In this document: piece by piece, positions 1 to 6,497 of the stretch
How the letters are laid out: the number at the start of each line of letters is the position of its first letter
How positions within the stretch are numbered: position 1 is the stretch's first letter
Assembly (NCBI GenBank): GCA_035693105.1
Contig: DASSHC010000098.1
Location: forward strand, 1-14,095
Direction of reading: 5' to 3'
DNA length: 14,095 nucleotides
Origin: DASSHC01 sp035693105
GTDB taxonomy: Bacteria; Chloroflexota; Chloroflexia; Thermomicrobiales; Thermomicrobiaceae
Program-made: the position numbers and the translations under genes
The notes under the pieces: generated by a model
Databases searched by the model: none
Told to the model about the DNA's origin: nothing
Seen by the model: only the letters and a program-made list of their open reading frames with translations

Positions 1-182
1 TGCTTCACGGCAGCATGCGCGGAGTCCGAGCACTCCACTTCTCCCTTCGCGGGAGCGGCGAATATCGCGCGGCCTACCTCGTACTCGTGGACGAACGCGT
101 CGTCCTTGTGTTCATGATTGCGAGCCGCGAGAACTTCTACGCGGAGGCCGTGTGTCGCTACCACGCGCTGCGTGGCCGGTAG
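1..182 (+). CDS. RelE/HigB-like toxin family protein, C-terminal fragment
   Basis: The reading frame is open from the window edge (first whole codon at 3) to TAG at 180-182, giving 59 visible residues. The segment has the usual end of RelE/ParE/Gp49-like proteins: a basic and hydrophobic strand around GVRALHFSLRG, then GEYRAAYLVL, then VVLVFMIASRENFYAEA followed by a basic tail. In this fold, ribosome-dependent mRNA interferases or gyrase inhibitors of toxin-antitoxin pairs carry catalytic basic and aromatic residues on these last strands; here the Arg of EYR and the Arg and Tyr of SRENFY are candidates. The N-terminal part lies outside the window, and no antitoxin follows downstream: the next 89 bases are non-coding and then a convergent gene ends. 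A HigB-type operon usually has its antitoxin downstream, whereas in relBE the antitoxin is upstream and could be off the window. The family call rests on short motifs only. Confidence 0.6.
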   Translation, partial: LHGSMRGVRALHFSLRGSGEYRAAYLVLVDERVVLVFMIASRENFYAEAVCRYHALRGR

Positions 183-271
183 TCACCCGGACAACGCGTC
201 TTCAGCACCCACATTTCACTCAGAATGAGCTTCGCGAGCCACGGGGTCGCCGCAGGGGAAGCCAGGGCGCC

Positions 272-2293
272 TCACCGCTTGAGGTGGTACGGCACGTTGA
301 TCACCACCACGTCGGGGTGGGTCCAGAGGGCGAACTTGAGACGCAGCGCGGTCTGGTTGTGCAGCAGCAGCTCGTAGAGGTGGGCCGGCACGAACTCGGG
401 CAGCACGACGGTGATGGTCAGATCCTGCCGCTCACGATGGAGTTGCTCGACGTAATTCACCAGCGGGCCGACGATTTCGCGGTAGGGCGACTCGATGATC
501 ACCAGCGGCACGTCGAGCCCCAGCTCGTCCCAGCGCTCCTGCATCTGGCGCGCATCGTCCGGATCATCGGTGACGTGGACGGCGGTCACGTTGCTGGTGA
601 TCTGGCGCGCGTACTCGATGGCGCGCAGCGACGCGCGGTCGATCGCGCTCATCGGCACGATGGCCGCGCTCTCGCCGATCATGATGCGATCGACCGCGTT
701 GTGCTCGCCCTCACTGAGTTGCAACTGGTAGGCCACGTTATCGTAGTGCCGGCGAATCCCCAGCATCACGATGATGACGACCGGCAGGATGATCAGCACC
801 ATCCAGGCGCCGTCGAGGAAGCGCGTGGTGATGTTGATCAACACCACCACTGCCGTCGTGGTCGCGCCGAGCCCGTTGATCGCCAGCCCCAGCGTGCGCT
901 GGCGGCCGCGCGGCGAGCGCCACCAGCGGAATGTCATGCTCGACTGCGACATGGTGAAGGCGACGAAGACGCCGACCGCGTAGAGGGGGATCAGGGACGA
1001 GACCTCGGCTTTGAACGAGACGACCAGCAGCATCGCGGCCCCGCCGAGGACGACGATACCGGTCGAGAAGGCCAGCCGGTCGCCGCGCGCCATGAACTGA
1101 TGCGGCATGAAGCCGTCGCGCGCCAGGAAGTAGCTCAGCCGCGGGAAATCGGCGAAGGCGGTGTTAGCCCCCAGCACCAGGATGAGGGCGGTGGCGGCCT
1201 GGATCAGGTAGTAGAAGGGCGAGCGGCCGACGATGGTGCGGGTGAGCTGGGAGACGATCGTTTCGTCGGCGGCCGGCGCCAGGTGGAAGTGATGCGTCAG
1301 AAAGGTAACACCCAGGAAGAGCGTGCCGAGGATGACGCCCATCCAGACCAGCGTCTGCGCCGCGTTGCGCGCCTGCGGCTCCTTGAAGGCGGGCACGCCG
1401 TCGGCGATCGCCTCGACCCCGGTCAGCGCGGCGCACCCAGCGGCGAAGGCCCGCAGCACCACGAAGGCGGTCAGCGGCGCCGCCACCGCCGGCAGCGGCG
1501 AGTGGACCGGGTGCGGCGTCAGCCCGATGCCGGCCCAGGCGCCCAGCCCGAGCGCCAGCAGGATCACCATGGCGCCGATGAAGAGGTAGGTGGGCACGGC
1601 GAAGATCGTGCCGCTCTCGCGCACGCCGCGCAGGTTGGCCACCATCATCAGCACGATGGCGCCCAGCGCCAGCCAGACCCGGTAGGGCAGGAGCGCCTCG
1701 CTGGCCGAGGTGAGCGCCGCTACCCCGGCCGAGATACTGACGGCCACCGTCAGGGTATAGCCGGTCAGGAGCGCCGAGGCGGCCAGCAGGCTCGGTTTGC
1801 GCCCGAGGTTGTCCTTGGTGACGATGTAGGAGCCGCCGCCCTGGGGATAGGCGTGGATCGTCTGGCGGTAGGAGAAGACCACGATCGCCAGCAAGGCGGC
1901 GATGGCGATGCCGATCGGGATGACCATGCGGTAGGCCGCGGCCCCGGCCACCACCAGAATCAGCAGAATCTCCTCCGTCGCGTAGGCGGTCGAGGAGAGG
2001 GCGTCGGAGGAGAAGACGGCTAGCGCCTTGGTCTTGGTCAGGCGCTCGTGGATTGCTTGGGCCGACTCGATCGGCCGGCCGATCAGCAGCCGGTGCAACC
2101 GCTCGTAGAGGCGGCCGAAAGCACTGGTCGCTTCAGTTGGCGGCGCCACGAAGTAGCGCTGCGAGCGCGGGCTCACTGGTAGCTCGGTGGATTTAATCAC
2201 CCGCACGTAGCGATCGCCGGGGCGCTTGCCCCGCACGGTCTCGCGGGGTTGCTCCGCGCCGTTCTCCCGTGGGGTGCGATCAGCCTCCCCCAT
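272..2293 (-). CDS. kimA: KimA-type potassium importer (APC superfamily permease with USP-like tail)
   Basis: This 673-residue integral membrane protein matches Bacillus subtilis KimA (formerly YdaO), a proton-coupled high-affinity potassium importer inhibited by cyclic di-AMP, over nearly its whole length. Shared blocks include LTKTKALAVFSSDALSSTAY (about 85-104), SYRQTIHAYPQGGGSYIV (141-158), LTVAVSISAG (181-190), ALTGVEAI (289-296), NTAFADFPRL (377-386) and LIPLYAVGVF (434-443). About twelve hydrophobic segments lie between residues 106 and 512. After them comes a soluble universal-stress-protein-like domain (about 535-673) ending in PYHLKR, as KimA ends in PYHFKK. The potassium-site residues recalled from KimA, Asp36 and Tyr43, correspond to Asp97 and Tyr104 here. 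The acidic residue in the LLVDY segment of KimA is Gly178 in this protein. An approximately 60-residue hydrophilic N-terminal extension precedes the region where KimA begins. ATG at 2291-2293 is chosen, with GAGG and GAGGG just upstream. A general amino-acid permease is the alternative, but the similarity is to the KimA branch. Confidence 0.85.
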   Translation of the reverse strand: MGEADRTPRENGAEQPRETVRGKRPGDRYVRVIKSTELPVSPRSQRYFVAPPTEATSAFGRLYERLHRLLIGRPIESAQAIHERLTKTKALAVFSSDALSSTAYATEEILLILVVAGAAAYRMVIPIGIAIAALLAIVVFSYRQTIHAYPQGGGSYIVTKDNLGRKPSLLAASALLTGYTLTVAVSISAGVAALTSASEALLPYRVWLALGAIVLMMVANLRGVRESGTIFAVPTYLFIGAMVILLALGLGAWAGIGLTPHPVHSPLPAVAAPLTAFVVLRAFAAGCAALTGVEAIADGVPAFKEPQARNAAQTLVWMGVILGTLFLGVTFLTHHFHLAPAADETIVSQLTRTIVGRSPFYYLIQAATALILVLGANTAFADFPRLSYFLARDGFMPHQFMARGDRLAFSTGIVVLGGAAMLLVVSFKAEVSSLIPLYAVGVFVAFTMSQSSMTFRWWRSPRGRQRTLGLAINGLGATTTAVVVLINITTRFLDGAWMVLIILPVVIIVMLGIRRHYDNVAYQLQLSEGEHNAVDRIMIGESAAIVPMSAIDRASLRAIEYARQITSNVTAVHVTDDPDDARQMQERWDELGLDVPLVIIESPYREIVGPLVNYVEQLHRERQDLTITVVLPEFVPAHLYELLLHNQTALRLKFALWTHPDVVVINVPYHLKR

Positions 2294-2402
2294 GCCCTCG
2301 TTCCTCGCGTTCCCGCGTCGAACGCCGCCACGCGCCAGGTAGTGTGACCGCTCGTGAGCGCGCGGCGGCGCTCGCCATCAACGTGGGGGGCAGCGCGCGG
2401 TC

Positions 2403-2431
2403 GATACAGTGAGCCGTCGGAATGCTGGAAA
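2403..2431 (-). promoter_or_regulatory. weak candidate promoter for the KimA-like gene
   Basis: On the minus strand TTTCCA (2431-2426) and TGTATC (2408-2403) are separated by 17 bases, which would start a leader of about 100 bases before the ATG at 2293. Both boxes match the sigma70 consensus only partly. The space between the methyltransferase stop (2548) and the permease start is 254 bases, so an own promoter is plausible. It also contains a 5-bp inverted repeat with a 7-base loop at 2434-2450. I see no cyclic-di-AMP (ydaO-type) riboswitch core in it. Confidence 0.25.
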
Positions 2432-2547
2432 TCGGTGACCTGCTCTCACCAGAAGAGACAAGCCCGTCGCGCTGCTACTCCCTCAACGCGCGTGATCCTA
2501 TCACCAATCGCGGAGCTGGGGGGCCCGGCCTGAACATGCGGGGCGGG

Positions 2548-3345
2548 CTACACGTCGCAGCAGAAGAGTCCCGAATCCTTGGTGACATAAAACGCGCCGC
2601 GCCGCCTGATCTCGTCTTCGACGAGCTGCTGGATGTGGTCGAGGTGGGCGAGCTGCTCCGCCGAGAGGTCGCGGTTGGGACGCAGCGACCGGAGGTACGC
2701 CGGCACCGCCGCGGCTTCGGTGATCTCCAGCGCGTCGGGGTAGCGGCGCAGCTCGACGCGCGAGAAGTGATGCGCGAGCTGCGCGGCGCCGTTCTCCAGC
2801 CCGAAGCGCCCGGCGTGATTGCTCGGACTGCCGGCTGGGAGCAGCGGTTCCATCTCGCGTAGGTGTGCCAGGCCGTTGGTGGCGGCGTAGAGCCGGCCGC
2901 CGGGACGCAGCACACGGCGGAACTCCGCGATGGCGGCTGGGCGATCGGGCACGTGGTAGAGCATGTGGTTGGCGATGACGGCGTCGAAGGAGCCATCGGC
3001 AACGGGGAGCGCCTGAGCGTCGGCCACCAGCCAACCAAAGCGCGACCGATCCGCGCCGAGCCCGTTACGCGCGTCGGCCAGCATGCCCGCCGAGAGGTCT
3101 GCCAAGGTGATCGCCCAGGAATCCGGCAGGCGCTCGCGGTTCTCGCGCCAGAGAGCGCAGAGGCCGCAGCCGATCTCCAGAATGCGTGCACCCTCAGGCA
3201 GCGCGAGCTGCTCGAAGACCCAGCGGTGCCAGCCGAGCGGGTTGACGCTGAAGCGCTCGTGCAGCCCCATGCGCGTCGCCAGGTTGTCGCCGCCGCGGTA
3301 CTGCCGGTCGAGCAGATAGCGGCGGTCGGTGCCGTCAGCTGTCAC
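2548..3345 (-). CDS. class I SAM-dependent methyltransferase (Methyltransf_11 type)
   Basis: The 265-residue product has the Rossmann-fold methyltransferase motifs in order: motif I ILEIGCGLCALW (55-66), the acidic end of strand 2 LADLSAGMLADAR (81-93), motif II with VADAQALPVADGSFDAVIAN (107-126), then LYHVPD and the motif III region FRRVLRPGGRLYAATN (142-157). It should transfer a methyl group from S-adenosylmethionine to a small molecule in the cytoplasm; the substrate cannot be read from the sequence. The C-terminal part (about 165-265) is variable and ends in FCCDV. The start is GTG at 3343-3345, overlapping the upstream decarboxylase gene by 11 bases, so it is translationally coupled and is the third gene of that operon. 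A paired cysteine near the C terminus (262-263) may be chance. I found no sequence that makes it a ubiquinone, arsenite or tRNA methyltransferase in particular. Confidence 0.85.
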   Translation of the reverse strand: MTADGTDRRYLLDRQYRGGDNLATRMGLHERFSVNPLGWHRWVFEQLALPEGARILEIGCGLCALWRENRERLPDSWAITLADLSAGMLADARNGLGADRSRFGWLVADAQALPVADGSFDAVIANHMLYHVPDRPAAIAEFRRVLRPGGRLYAATNGLAHLREMEPLLPAGSPSNHAGRFGLENGAAQLAHHFSRVELRRYPDALEITEAAAVPAYLRSLRPNRDLSAEQLAHLDHIQQLVEDEIRRRGAFYVTKDSGLFCCDV

Positions 3346-3925
3346 TGCCGCCCGCCAGTGCCCGATTCAGCCAGTCCTCGAAGCGGGCGGCCAGCACGAC
3401 CGGGTCGGCCAGGAGGAGCGGGGTGCCGGGGGTGTTGCCCGGCTCGATGCGCACGTGGACGAAGTGCGGCCCCGGCTCGGCCAGCGCCTGGCGCATGGCC
3501 GTGCGCAGCGTCGGCTCGTCGATGGCCGCCCAGGCCGTCAGGCCGATGGCCGAGGCGATGGGGGCAAGGTCGAGCGACTGGGTGTAGGTCGGGATGTCGG
3601 CGGTCGAGGCGTAGACCCCGTTGTCGAGCACCACCAGCACCAGCCGCTCCGGCTTGAGGTAGCCGATCGTCGCCAGCGCGCCGAAGTTCATCAGGAGCGA
3701 GCCGTCGCCCTCCAGCGCCACCACCCGCGCGACCGGCGTGCCTTCGAGCGCCAGCGCCAGCCCGGTCGCCACCGAGGGCGCCAGCCCCATCGAATCGAGC
3801 AGGTAGAAGTGGTTCGCGCGGTCGGCCACGGCGGCCAGTTCGCGGCTGGTGGCCGCCAGCGTCACCACCACCGGCAGCTCCGGCGTCAGCTCGGCCAGGA
3901 CGCGCAGCGCCTCGATGCGCTTCAT
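3335..3925 (-). CDS. ThDP-dependent decarboxylase, beta (PP-domain) subunit, sulfopyruvate/phosphonopyruvate decarboxylase type
   Basis: This 196-residue protein is the pyrophosphate-binding half of a two-subunit thiamine-diphosphate enzyme, like ComE of methanogen sulfopyruvate decarboxylase or the C-terminal half of phosphonopyruvate decarboxylase. The ThDP/Mg motif is visible as EGDGSLLMNFGALATIG (72-88) with the distal Asn in VLDNGVYAST (99-108), about 28 residues after GDG. The start YLLDSMGLAPSVATGLALAL (41-60) is the usual opening of this domain. The DNGVYAST signature is closest to sulfopyruvate and phosphonopyruvate decarboxylases rather than acetolactate synthase. Its length matches ComE (about 190). 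ATG at 3923-3925 overlaps the stop of the alpha gene (ATGA), so both subunits are made in step. A longer upstream extension of the same frame overlaps alpha and is not used. It probably converts a 2-oxo acid with a sulfonate or phosphonate group to the aldehyde and CO2. Confidence 0.85.
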   Translation of the reverse strand: MKRIEALRVLAELTPELPVVVTLAATSRELAAVADRANHFYLLDSMGLAPSVATGLALALEGTPVARVVALEGDGSLLMNFGALATIGYLKPERLVLVVLDNGVYASTADIPTYTQSLDLAPIASAIGLTAWAAIDEPTLRTAMRQALAEPGPHFVHVRIEPGNTPGTPLLLADPVVLAARFEDWLNRALAGGSDS

Positions 3926-4473
3926 CCCTGCTGCCCTTCCCCCTGCCCCTGCCCCTGCCAGAACTCCATTAGCACCACCACCGGCCGGTGGGTCATCTGG
4001 GCGTGGCGCCCGGCCTCGTGCACCGTCGCCTCCCAGTCGGCGGCCGAGTTGCGCCGGTCGAGAGTGAAGACCGGGATGCCGATCGCGTGCAAGAGCGCCG
4101 GCGCGGCCGCGCTGATGGTGTGGATCATCGAGTTGTACTCGCCTAGCCCACCGCGCGTGTTGGCCACGATCAGCAGCGGGCGGTGGTAGGCCACGGCGAA
4201 GGTCGCCAGGGCCGTCAGGGCGTTGCCGAAGCCGTTGTCCTGCATGACGATCGCGCCGCGCCGACCGGCCAGGCTGACGGCGCCGATGATGCCGACCGCC
4301 TCTTCCTCGCGCGCCACTGGGAAGGCGCGCGGCGCGCTCTCCGTCGCCAGCGCGCGGAAGTGGTTGATGATCGGCGCGATCGTGTTGGAGGGAACGTAGG
4401 CGATATAGTGGAGTGCCAGCCGCTCCAGCCCCCGCGCCGCCGCCTCGGCCCGTTCGCTCGCCGCCGTCGTCAC
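3922..4473 (-). CDS. ThDP-dependent decarboxylase, alpha (PYR-domain) subunit, sulfopyruvate/phosphonopyruvate decarboxylase type
   Basis: The 183-residue product is the pyrimidine-binding half of the same enzyme (ComD-like). Visible features are YIAYVPSNTIAPIINHF (23-39), the cofactor-activating glutamate region VAREEEAVGIIGAVSLAG (53-70) and MQDNGFGNALTALATF (77-92), which parallels the MQNSGLGN segment of sulfopyruvate and phosphonopyruvate decarboxylases. It pairs with the beta subunit downstream, with a 4-base ATGA overlap. The start is GTG at 4471-4473, preceded by GAGGGTGAG. Its last residues, WQGQGQGEGQQG, come from a hexamer repeat and are probably unstructured. No phosphoenolpyruvate mutase is nearby, so a phosphonate-biosynthesis role is not supported by context; sulfopyruvate or a related 2-oxo acid is equally possible. 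The enzyme should be cytoplasmic. Confidence 0.85.
   Translation of the reverse strand: MTTAASERAEAAARGLERLALHYIAYVPSNTIAPIINHFRALATESAPRAFPVAREEEAVGIIGAVSLAGRRGAIVMQDNGFGNALTALATFAVAYHRPLLIVANTRGGLGEYNSMIHTISAAAPALLHAIGIPVFTLDRRNSAADWEATVHEAGRHAQMTHRPVVVLMEFWQGQGQGEGQQG
3931..3960. repeat. CTGCCC hexamer tract at the alpha/beta gene junction
   Basis: Five hexamers lie in a row: CTGCCC, TTCCCC, CTGCCC, CTGCCC, CTGCCA. Read on the minus strand they encode the Gln-Gly-rich end of the alpha subunit and supply the G-rich sequence just before the beta start codon. Gain or loss of a unit keeps the frame. Confidence 0.8.
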
Positions 4474-4499
4474 GACTCACCCTCGTCCATGGTTACTCA

Positions 4500-4528
4500 G
4501 CCGCGCCGGACGCTCCATCCGGCGCGGC
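4500..4528. promoter_or_regulatory. 11-bp perfect inverted repeat in front of the decarboxylase operon
   Basis: Arms gccgcgccgga (4500-4510) and tccggcgcggc (4518-4528) flank a 7-base loop. The repeat sits 27 bases upstream of the alpha start and directly after a minus-strand TATCCT hexamer (4535-4530) that could be a -10 box with a poor -35. It would therefore cover the transcription start of the operon, fitting an operator or a leader hairpin. No T-run follows on either strand, so a terminator is less likely. Confidence 0.45.
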
Positions 4529-4541
4529 CAGGATAGCAGCT

Positions 4542-4571
4542 TTGGCCCCGGCGCGTCTCTCCGCTTACAAT
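4542..4571 (+). promoter_or_regulatory. candidate sigma70-like promoter for the 4657 gene
   Basis: TTGGCC (4542-4547) and TACAAT (4566-4571) are 18 bases apart, giving an expected start near 4578 and a leader of about 80 bases. The AT-rich -10 stands out in a very GC-rich stretch. It is divergent from the decarboxylase operon. Confidence 0.45.
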
Positions 4572-4656
4572 TAGGGGGGACGGCCCAAGCGAGGAGTCGA
4601 CGCGAGCTGGTGGGAGCCTGCCTGGGCCTGCGAGCCGCTTACTGGATGGGGAGAAG

Positions 4657-5481
4657 ATGAACGTCACGACCTCTGACTTGAAGCAACTCGTCGAGACCGC
4701 GGTACGCAACTACGAGGGCTACACGCCGCCCGCCGACGACGCCGAGAACGCCGCGCTCTCGATCCCTGATCCGCTGGGGTACGCGCTCGGCTGGATCGTG
4801 GCCGATGCCATCGTGCAGGATCGCTACCTGCGCGCCTCGCTCGATGCCATTCCGGTCTGCCATCCTGAGAACGGTTGGGATCGCATTCTCATTACGCGCC
4901 GCGTCACCTGCCTCCACTGCCGCGAAGAGCCGGCCGACTGGTTCGGCACCATCATGCTCAGCGGCGAGGACGCGCCGATCTACATCTCGCCGGAGGGGAC
5001 CGAGCTGCCGCTCGGCACGCTGCTGCGCGACGATCCCGAGGCGGCCATCGCCAGGGTGTTGGAGCTGTGCACATTGTCCGACCTGCCGGAGGGCGATCAC
5101 GCCAACTGCTGGCACTCGCGTGCCGTGCGCTACCCCGACCTCTTCCACGCGGTCACGCGCATCATCGTGGAGCACCCCGGCGTCACCGCGCTGCGCGAGA
5201 TGTACGTCGATGAGGAGCAGATCGAGGGCTCCTTCCACCCGATCTACCTGATGACCGGCGCGGTAGCCAAGGGGCTCGAATACGGCTGGTTCGCCGTCGA
5301 GAGCAGCGACTACACCGCCTTCTTCCGCGTCACCGGCGAGCAGTCGGTCTACTTCACCGACAACGAGACCTGGTCGACCGTCGGCAAGCAACTGACCGAG
5401 GAGGACAACGAGGGCATCCGCCGCCGTCTCCTCTCCTGGCTGCGCATCGAGGGCAAGCCCGACCGCGCGACGATCGACTGA
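4657..5481 (+). CDS. hypothetical protein, 274 residues, family not recognised
   Basis: Coding is supported by a 275-codon frame with the third-position GC bias of its neighbours and by GGGGAG just upstream of the ATG at 4657. The product is acidic and soluble, with no signal peptide or membrane segment. It has a central TCLHCREE (CxxC, Cys85 and Cys88), a further Cys68, and a Cys/His-rich stretch around 141-166 (ELCTLSD, HANCWHSR, DLFHAV) that could bind a metal or form disulfides. Aromatic, acidic segments such as EYGWFAVESSDYTAFFRV (about 208-225) follow. I do not recognise any enzyme motif. It stands alone: its upstream promoter is divergent from the decarboxylase operon and an inverted repeat follows within 15 bases of its stop. 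No function is proposed. Confidence 0.75.
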   Translation: MNVTTSDLKQLVETAVRNYEGYTPPADDAENAALSIPDPLGYALGWIVADAIVQDRYLRASLDAIPVCHPENGWDRILITRRVTCLHCREEPADWFGTIMLSGEDAPIYISPEGTELPLGTLLRDDPEAAIARVLELCTLSDLPEGDHANCWHSRAVRYPDLFHAVTRIIVEHPGVTALREMYVDEEQIEGSFHPIYLMTGAVAKGLEYGWFAVESSDYTAFFRVTGEQSVYFTDNETWSTVGKQLTEEDNEGIRRRLLSWLRIEGKPDRATID

Positions 5482-5494
5482 CCGGCGTTACCTC

Positions 5495-5625
5495 TGTAGG
5501 GGCAGACCTCTGTGTCTGCCCTCGCTGCCCTATTGCTTATCCTCACCGAAGCGACTCACGTTGCCCCTTGTCCCCGTCGCCTCGGCGTAGGGGGAACAGG
5601 GCAGACATGGAGGTCTGCCCCTACA
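5495..5625. repeat. 131-bp nested inverted repeat (REP/MITE-like element)
   Basis: The outer arms tgtaggggcagacct (5495-5509) and aggtctgcccctaca (5611-5625) are perfect reverse complements. After a short G:U-compatible joint, tgtctgccct (5513-5522) and agggcagaca (5598-5607) continue the pairing, so the two ends could form a stem of about 28 pairs. Each end is also a hairpin by itself: gggcagac (5500-5507) with gtctgccc (5514-5521), and gggcagac (5599-5606) with gtctgccc (5613-5620). The centre (5523-5597) shows no gene. The element fills most of the space between the 4657 gene and the crotonase promoter. Such GGGGCAGACC/GTCTGCCC units are the kind that recur across large non-proteobacterial genomes; copy number cannot be tested here. 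It may also end transcription of the upstream gene. Confidence 0.75.
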
Positions 5626-5649
5626 GGCGGTGGCGACGGCCCCCCAACC

Positions 5650-5678
5650 TTGCGCACATCCCGCAACGGCGGTAGCCT
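5650..5678 (+). promoter_or_regulatory. candidate promoter of the crotonase/CoA-transferase/PLP-enzyme operon
   Basis: TTGCGC (5650-5655) and TAGCCT (5673-5678) are separated by exactly 17 bases. Transcription would begin near 5685, about 29 bases before the GTG start at 5714, just to the right of the inverted repeat. Confidence 0.4.
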
Positions 5679-5713
5679 AGCGCCGGCGATGCGGCGTCTG
5701 GCGAGGAGGGTGC

Positions 5714-6478
5714 GTGGCGCAAGAGAGTCCCGTGCTGGTCGAGACCGGCCCGGAGATCGCCTGCCTGACCCTCAACCGGCCCCACGTCCGCAACGCCGTC
5801 AACCTGGCCATGCTCGAGACGCTGGAGCGCGTGCTCGATGACATGGCGCCGAACCCGCCCCGCGCCGTGATCTTGCGCGCCACTTTGCCCGGCTTCTCCG
5901 CCGGGGCCGACCTCAAGGAGTCGCGCGAGCAGCCGCCCGAGTTCGCCCACACGCGCGTCGTCACCATGCACCGCGTGCTCGGCAAGCTGCGCCGCTTCCC
6001 GGCGCCGGTCATTTGCGCCATCGACGGCGTCTGCGCCGGGCTGGGCTGCGAGTTGGCCATCTCCGGCGATCTGCGTCTCGCCACCCCGGCCTCGCGCCTG
6101 GGCTACCCCGAGCCGAAGGTCGCGGTGCCCTCGCCGGCGCATCAGCTGGTTCAGTTGATCGGCCTGGCCTGGGCGCAGGACATGCTGCTGACCGCGCGCT
6201 GGGTGGGGGCCGAGGAGGCGGCGCGCACGGGGCTGGTGACGCGCGTGGTCGACGACGTCGAGCGCGAGGCGCGGGCGCTGGCCGCGCAGGTCGCCGAGCT
6301 GGCGCCGCGCGCGCAGCGGCTCAGCAAGGAGAACCTGGCGCTGAGCACGCGCGCCGGGCTCGAAGCCGCCGTGGCCCATCACATCGCCGGGGTCAGCGAC
6401 GCCGCGTACACCGCCGACCGCCGCGAGGCGCTGGCGGCCTTCGCCGCGAAACGCCCGCCGCGCTTCACGGGCGCCTAG
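5714..6478 (+). CDS. enoyl-CoA hydratase/isomerase family protein (crotonase)
   Basis: The 254-residue cytoplasmic protein has the crotonase signature: LTLNRPHVRNAVN (18-30), the first oxyanion-hole segment GFSAGADLKE (60-69) and the second AIDGVCAGLGCELAISGDLRLA (102-123). Both catalytic glutamates of rat mitochondrial hydratase have counterparts at the right spacing: Glu113 in GCELA and Glu133 in YPEPK, 20 residues apart, so hydratase chemistry is possible. The following segment VAVPSPAHQLV departs from the usual GxxPGxGGTQRL, suggesting a non-standard acyl group. Length is typical for the family. GTG at 5714 is used, with GAGGAGG 4 bases upstream. It is the first gene of a three-gene operon with a CoA-transferase (19-base gap) and a class V PLP enzyme, so it probably acts on the CoA ester made by the second gene. 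The exact substrate is unknown. Confidence 0.9.
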   Translation: MAQESPVLVETGPEIACLTLNRPHVRNAVNLAMLETLERVLDDMAPNPPRAVILRATLPGFSAGADLKESREQPPEFAHTRVVTMHRVLGKLRRFPAPVICAIDGVCAGLGCELAISGDLRLATPASRLGYPEPKVAVPSPAHQLVQLIGLAWAQDMLLTARWVGAEEAARTGLVTRVVDDVEREARALAAQVAELAPRAQRLSKENLALSTRAGLEAAVAHHIAGVSDAAYTADRREALAAFAAKRPPRFTGA

Positions 6479-6497
6479 AGGGTGGGTTGATGGACTG

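Noticed and set aside
152..2023. 623-codon plus-strand open frame opposite the permease
   Set aside because: It is antisense to the KimA-like gene, whose protein matches a known family end to end. The frame is rich in His, Asp, Gln and Arg, as expected from the complement of a high-GC gene, and has no domain.
2478..2502. GAGGGAGTAGC on the minus strand upstream of the permease, resembling the first half of a yybP-ykoY manganese riboswitch
   Set aside because: The second conserved half (a CAACAUAC-like segment) is absent downstream and the controlled gene is not a metal transporter of the expected type.
2435..2550. Possible T-box leader in the permease spacer (GAGAG and GTGA elements)
   Set aside because: No AGGGTGGNACCGCG antiterminator core or following terminator is present.
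3926..4480. Upstream extension of the decarboxylase beta frame
   Set aside because: It overlaps the alpha gene in another frame, has low-complexity Gly/Arg/Ala content, and the ATG at 3925 gives the normal subunit length.
5512..5841. Short plus-strand frame across the inverted repeat into the crotonase gene
   Set aside because: It reads through repeat arms and a different frame of the crotonase, with no ribosome site.
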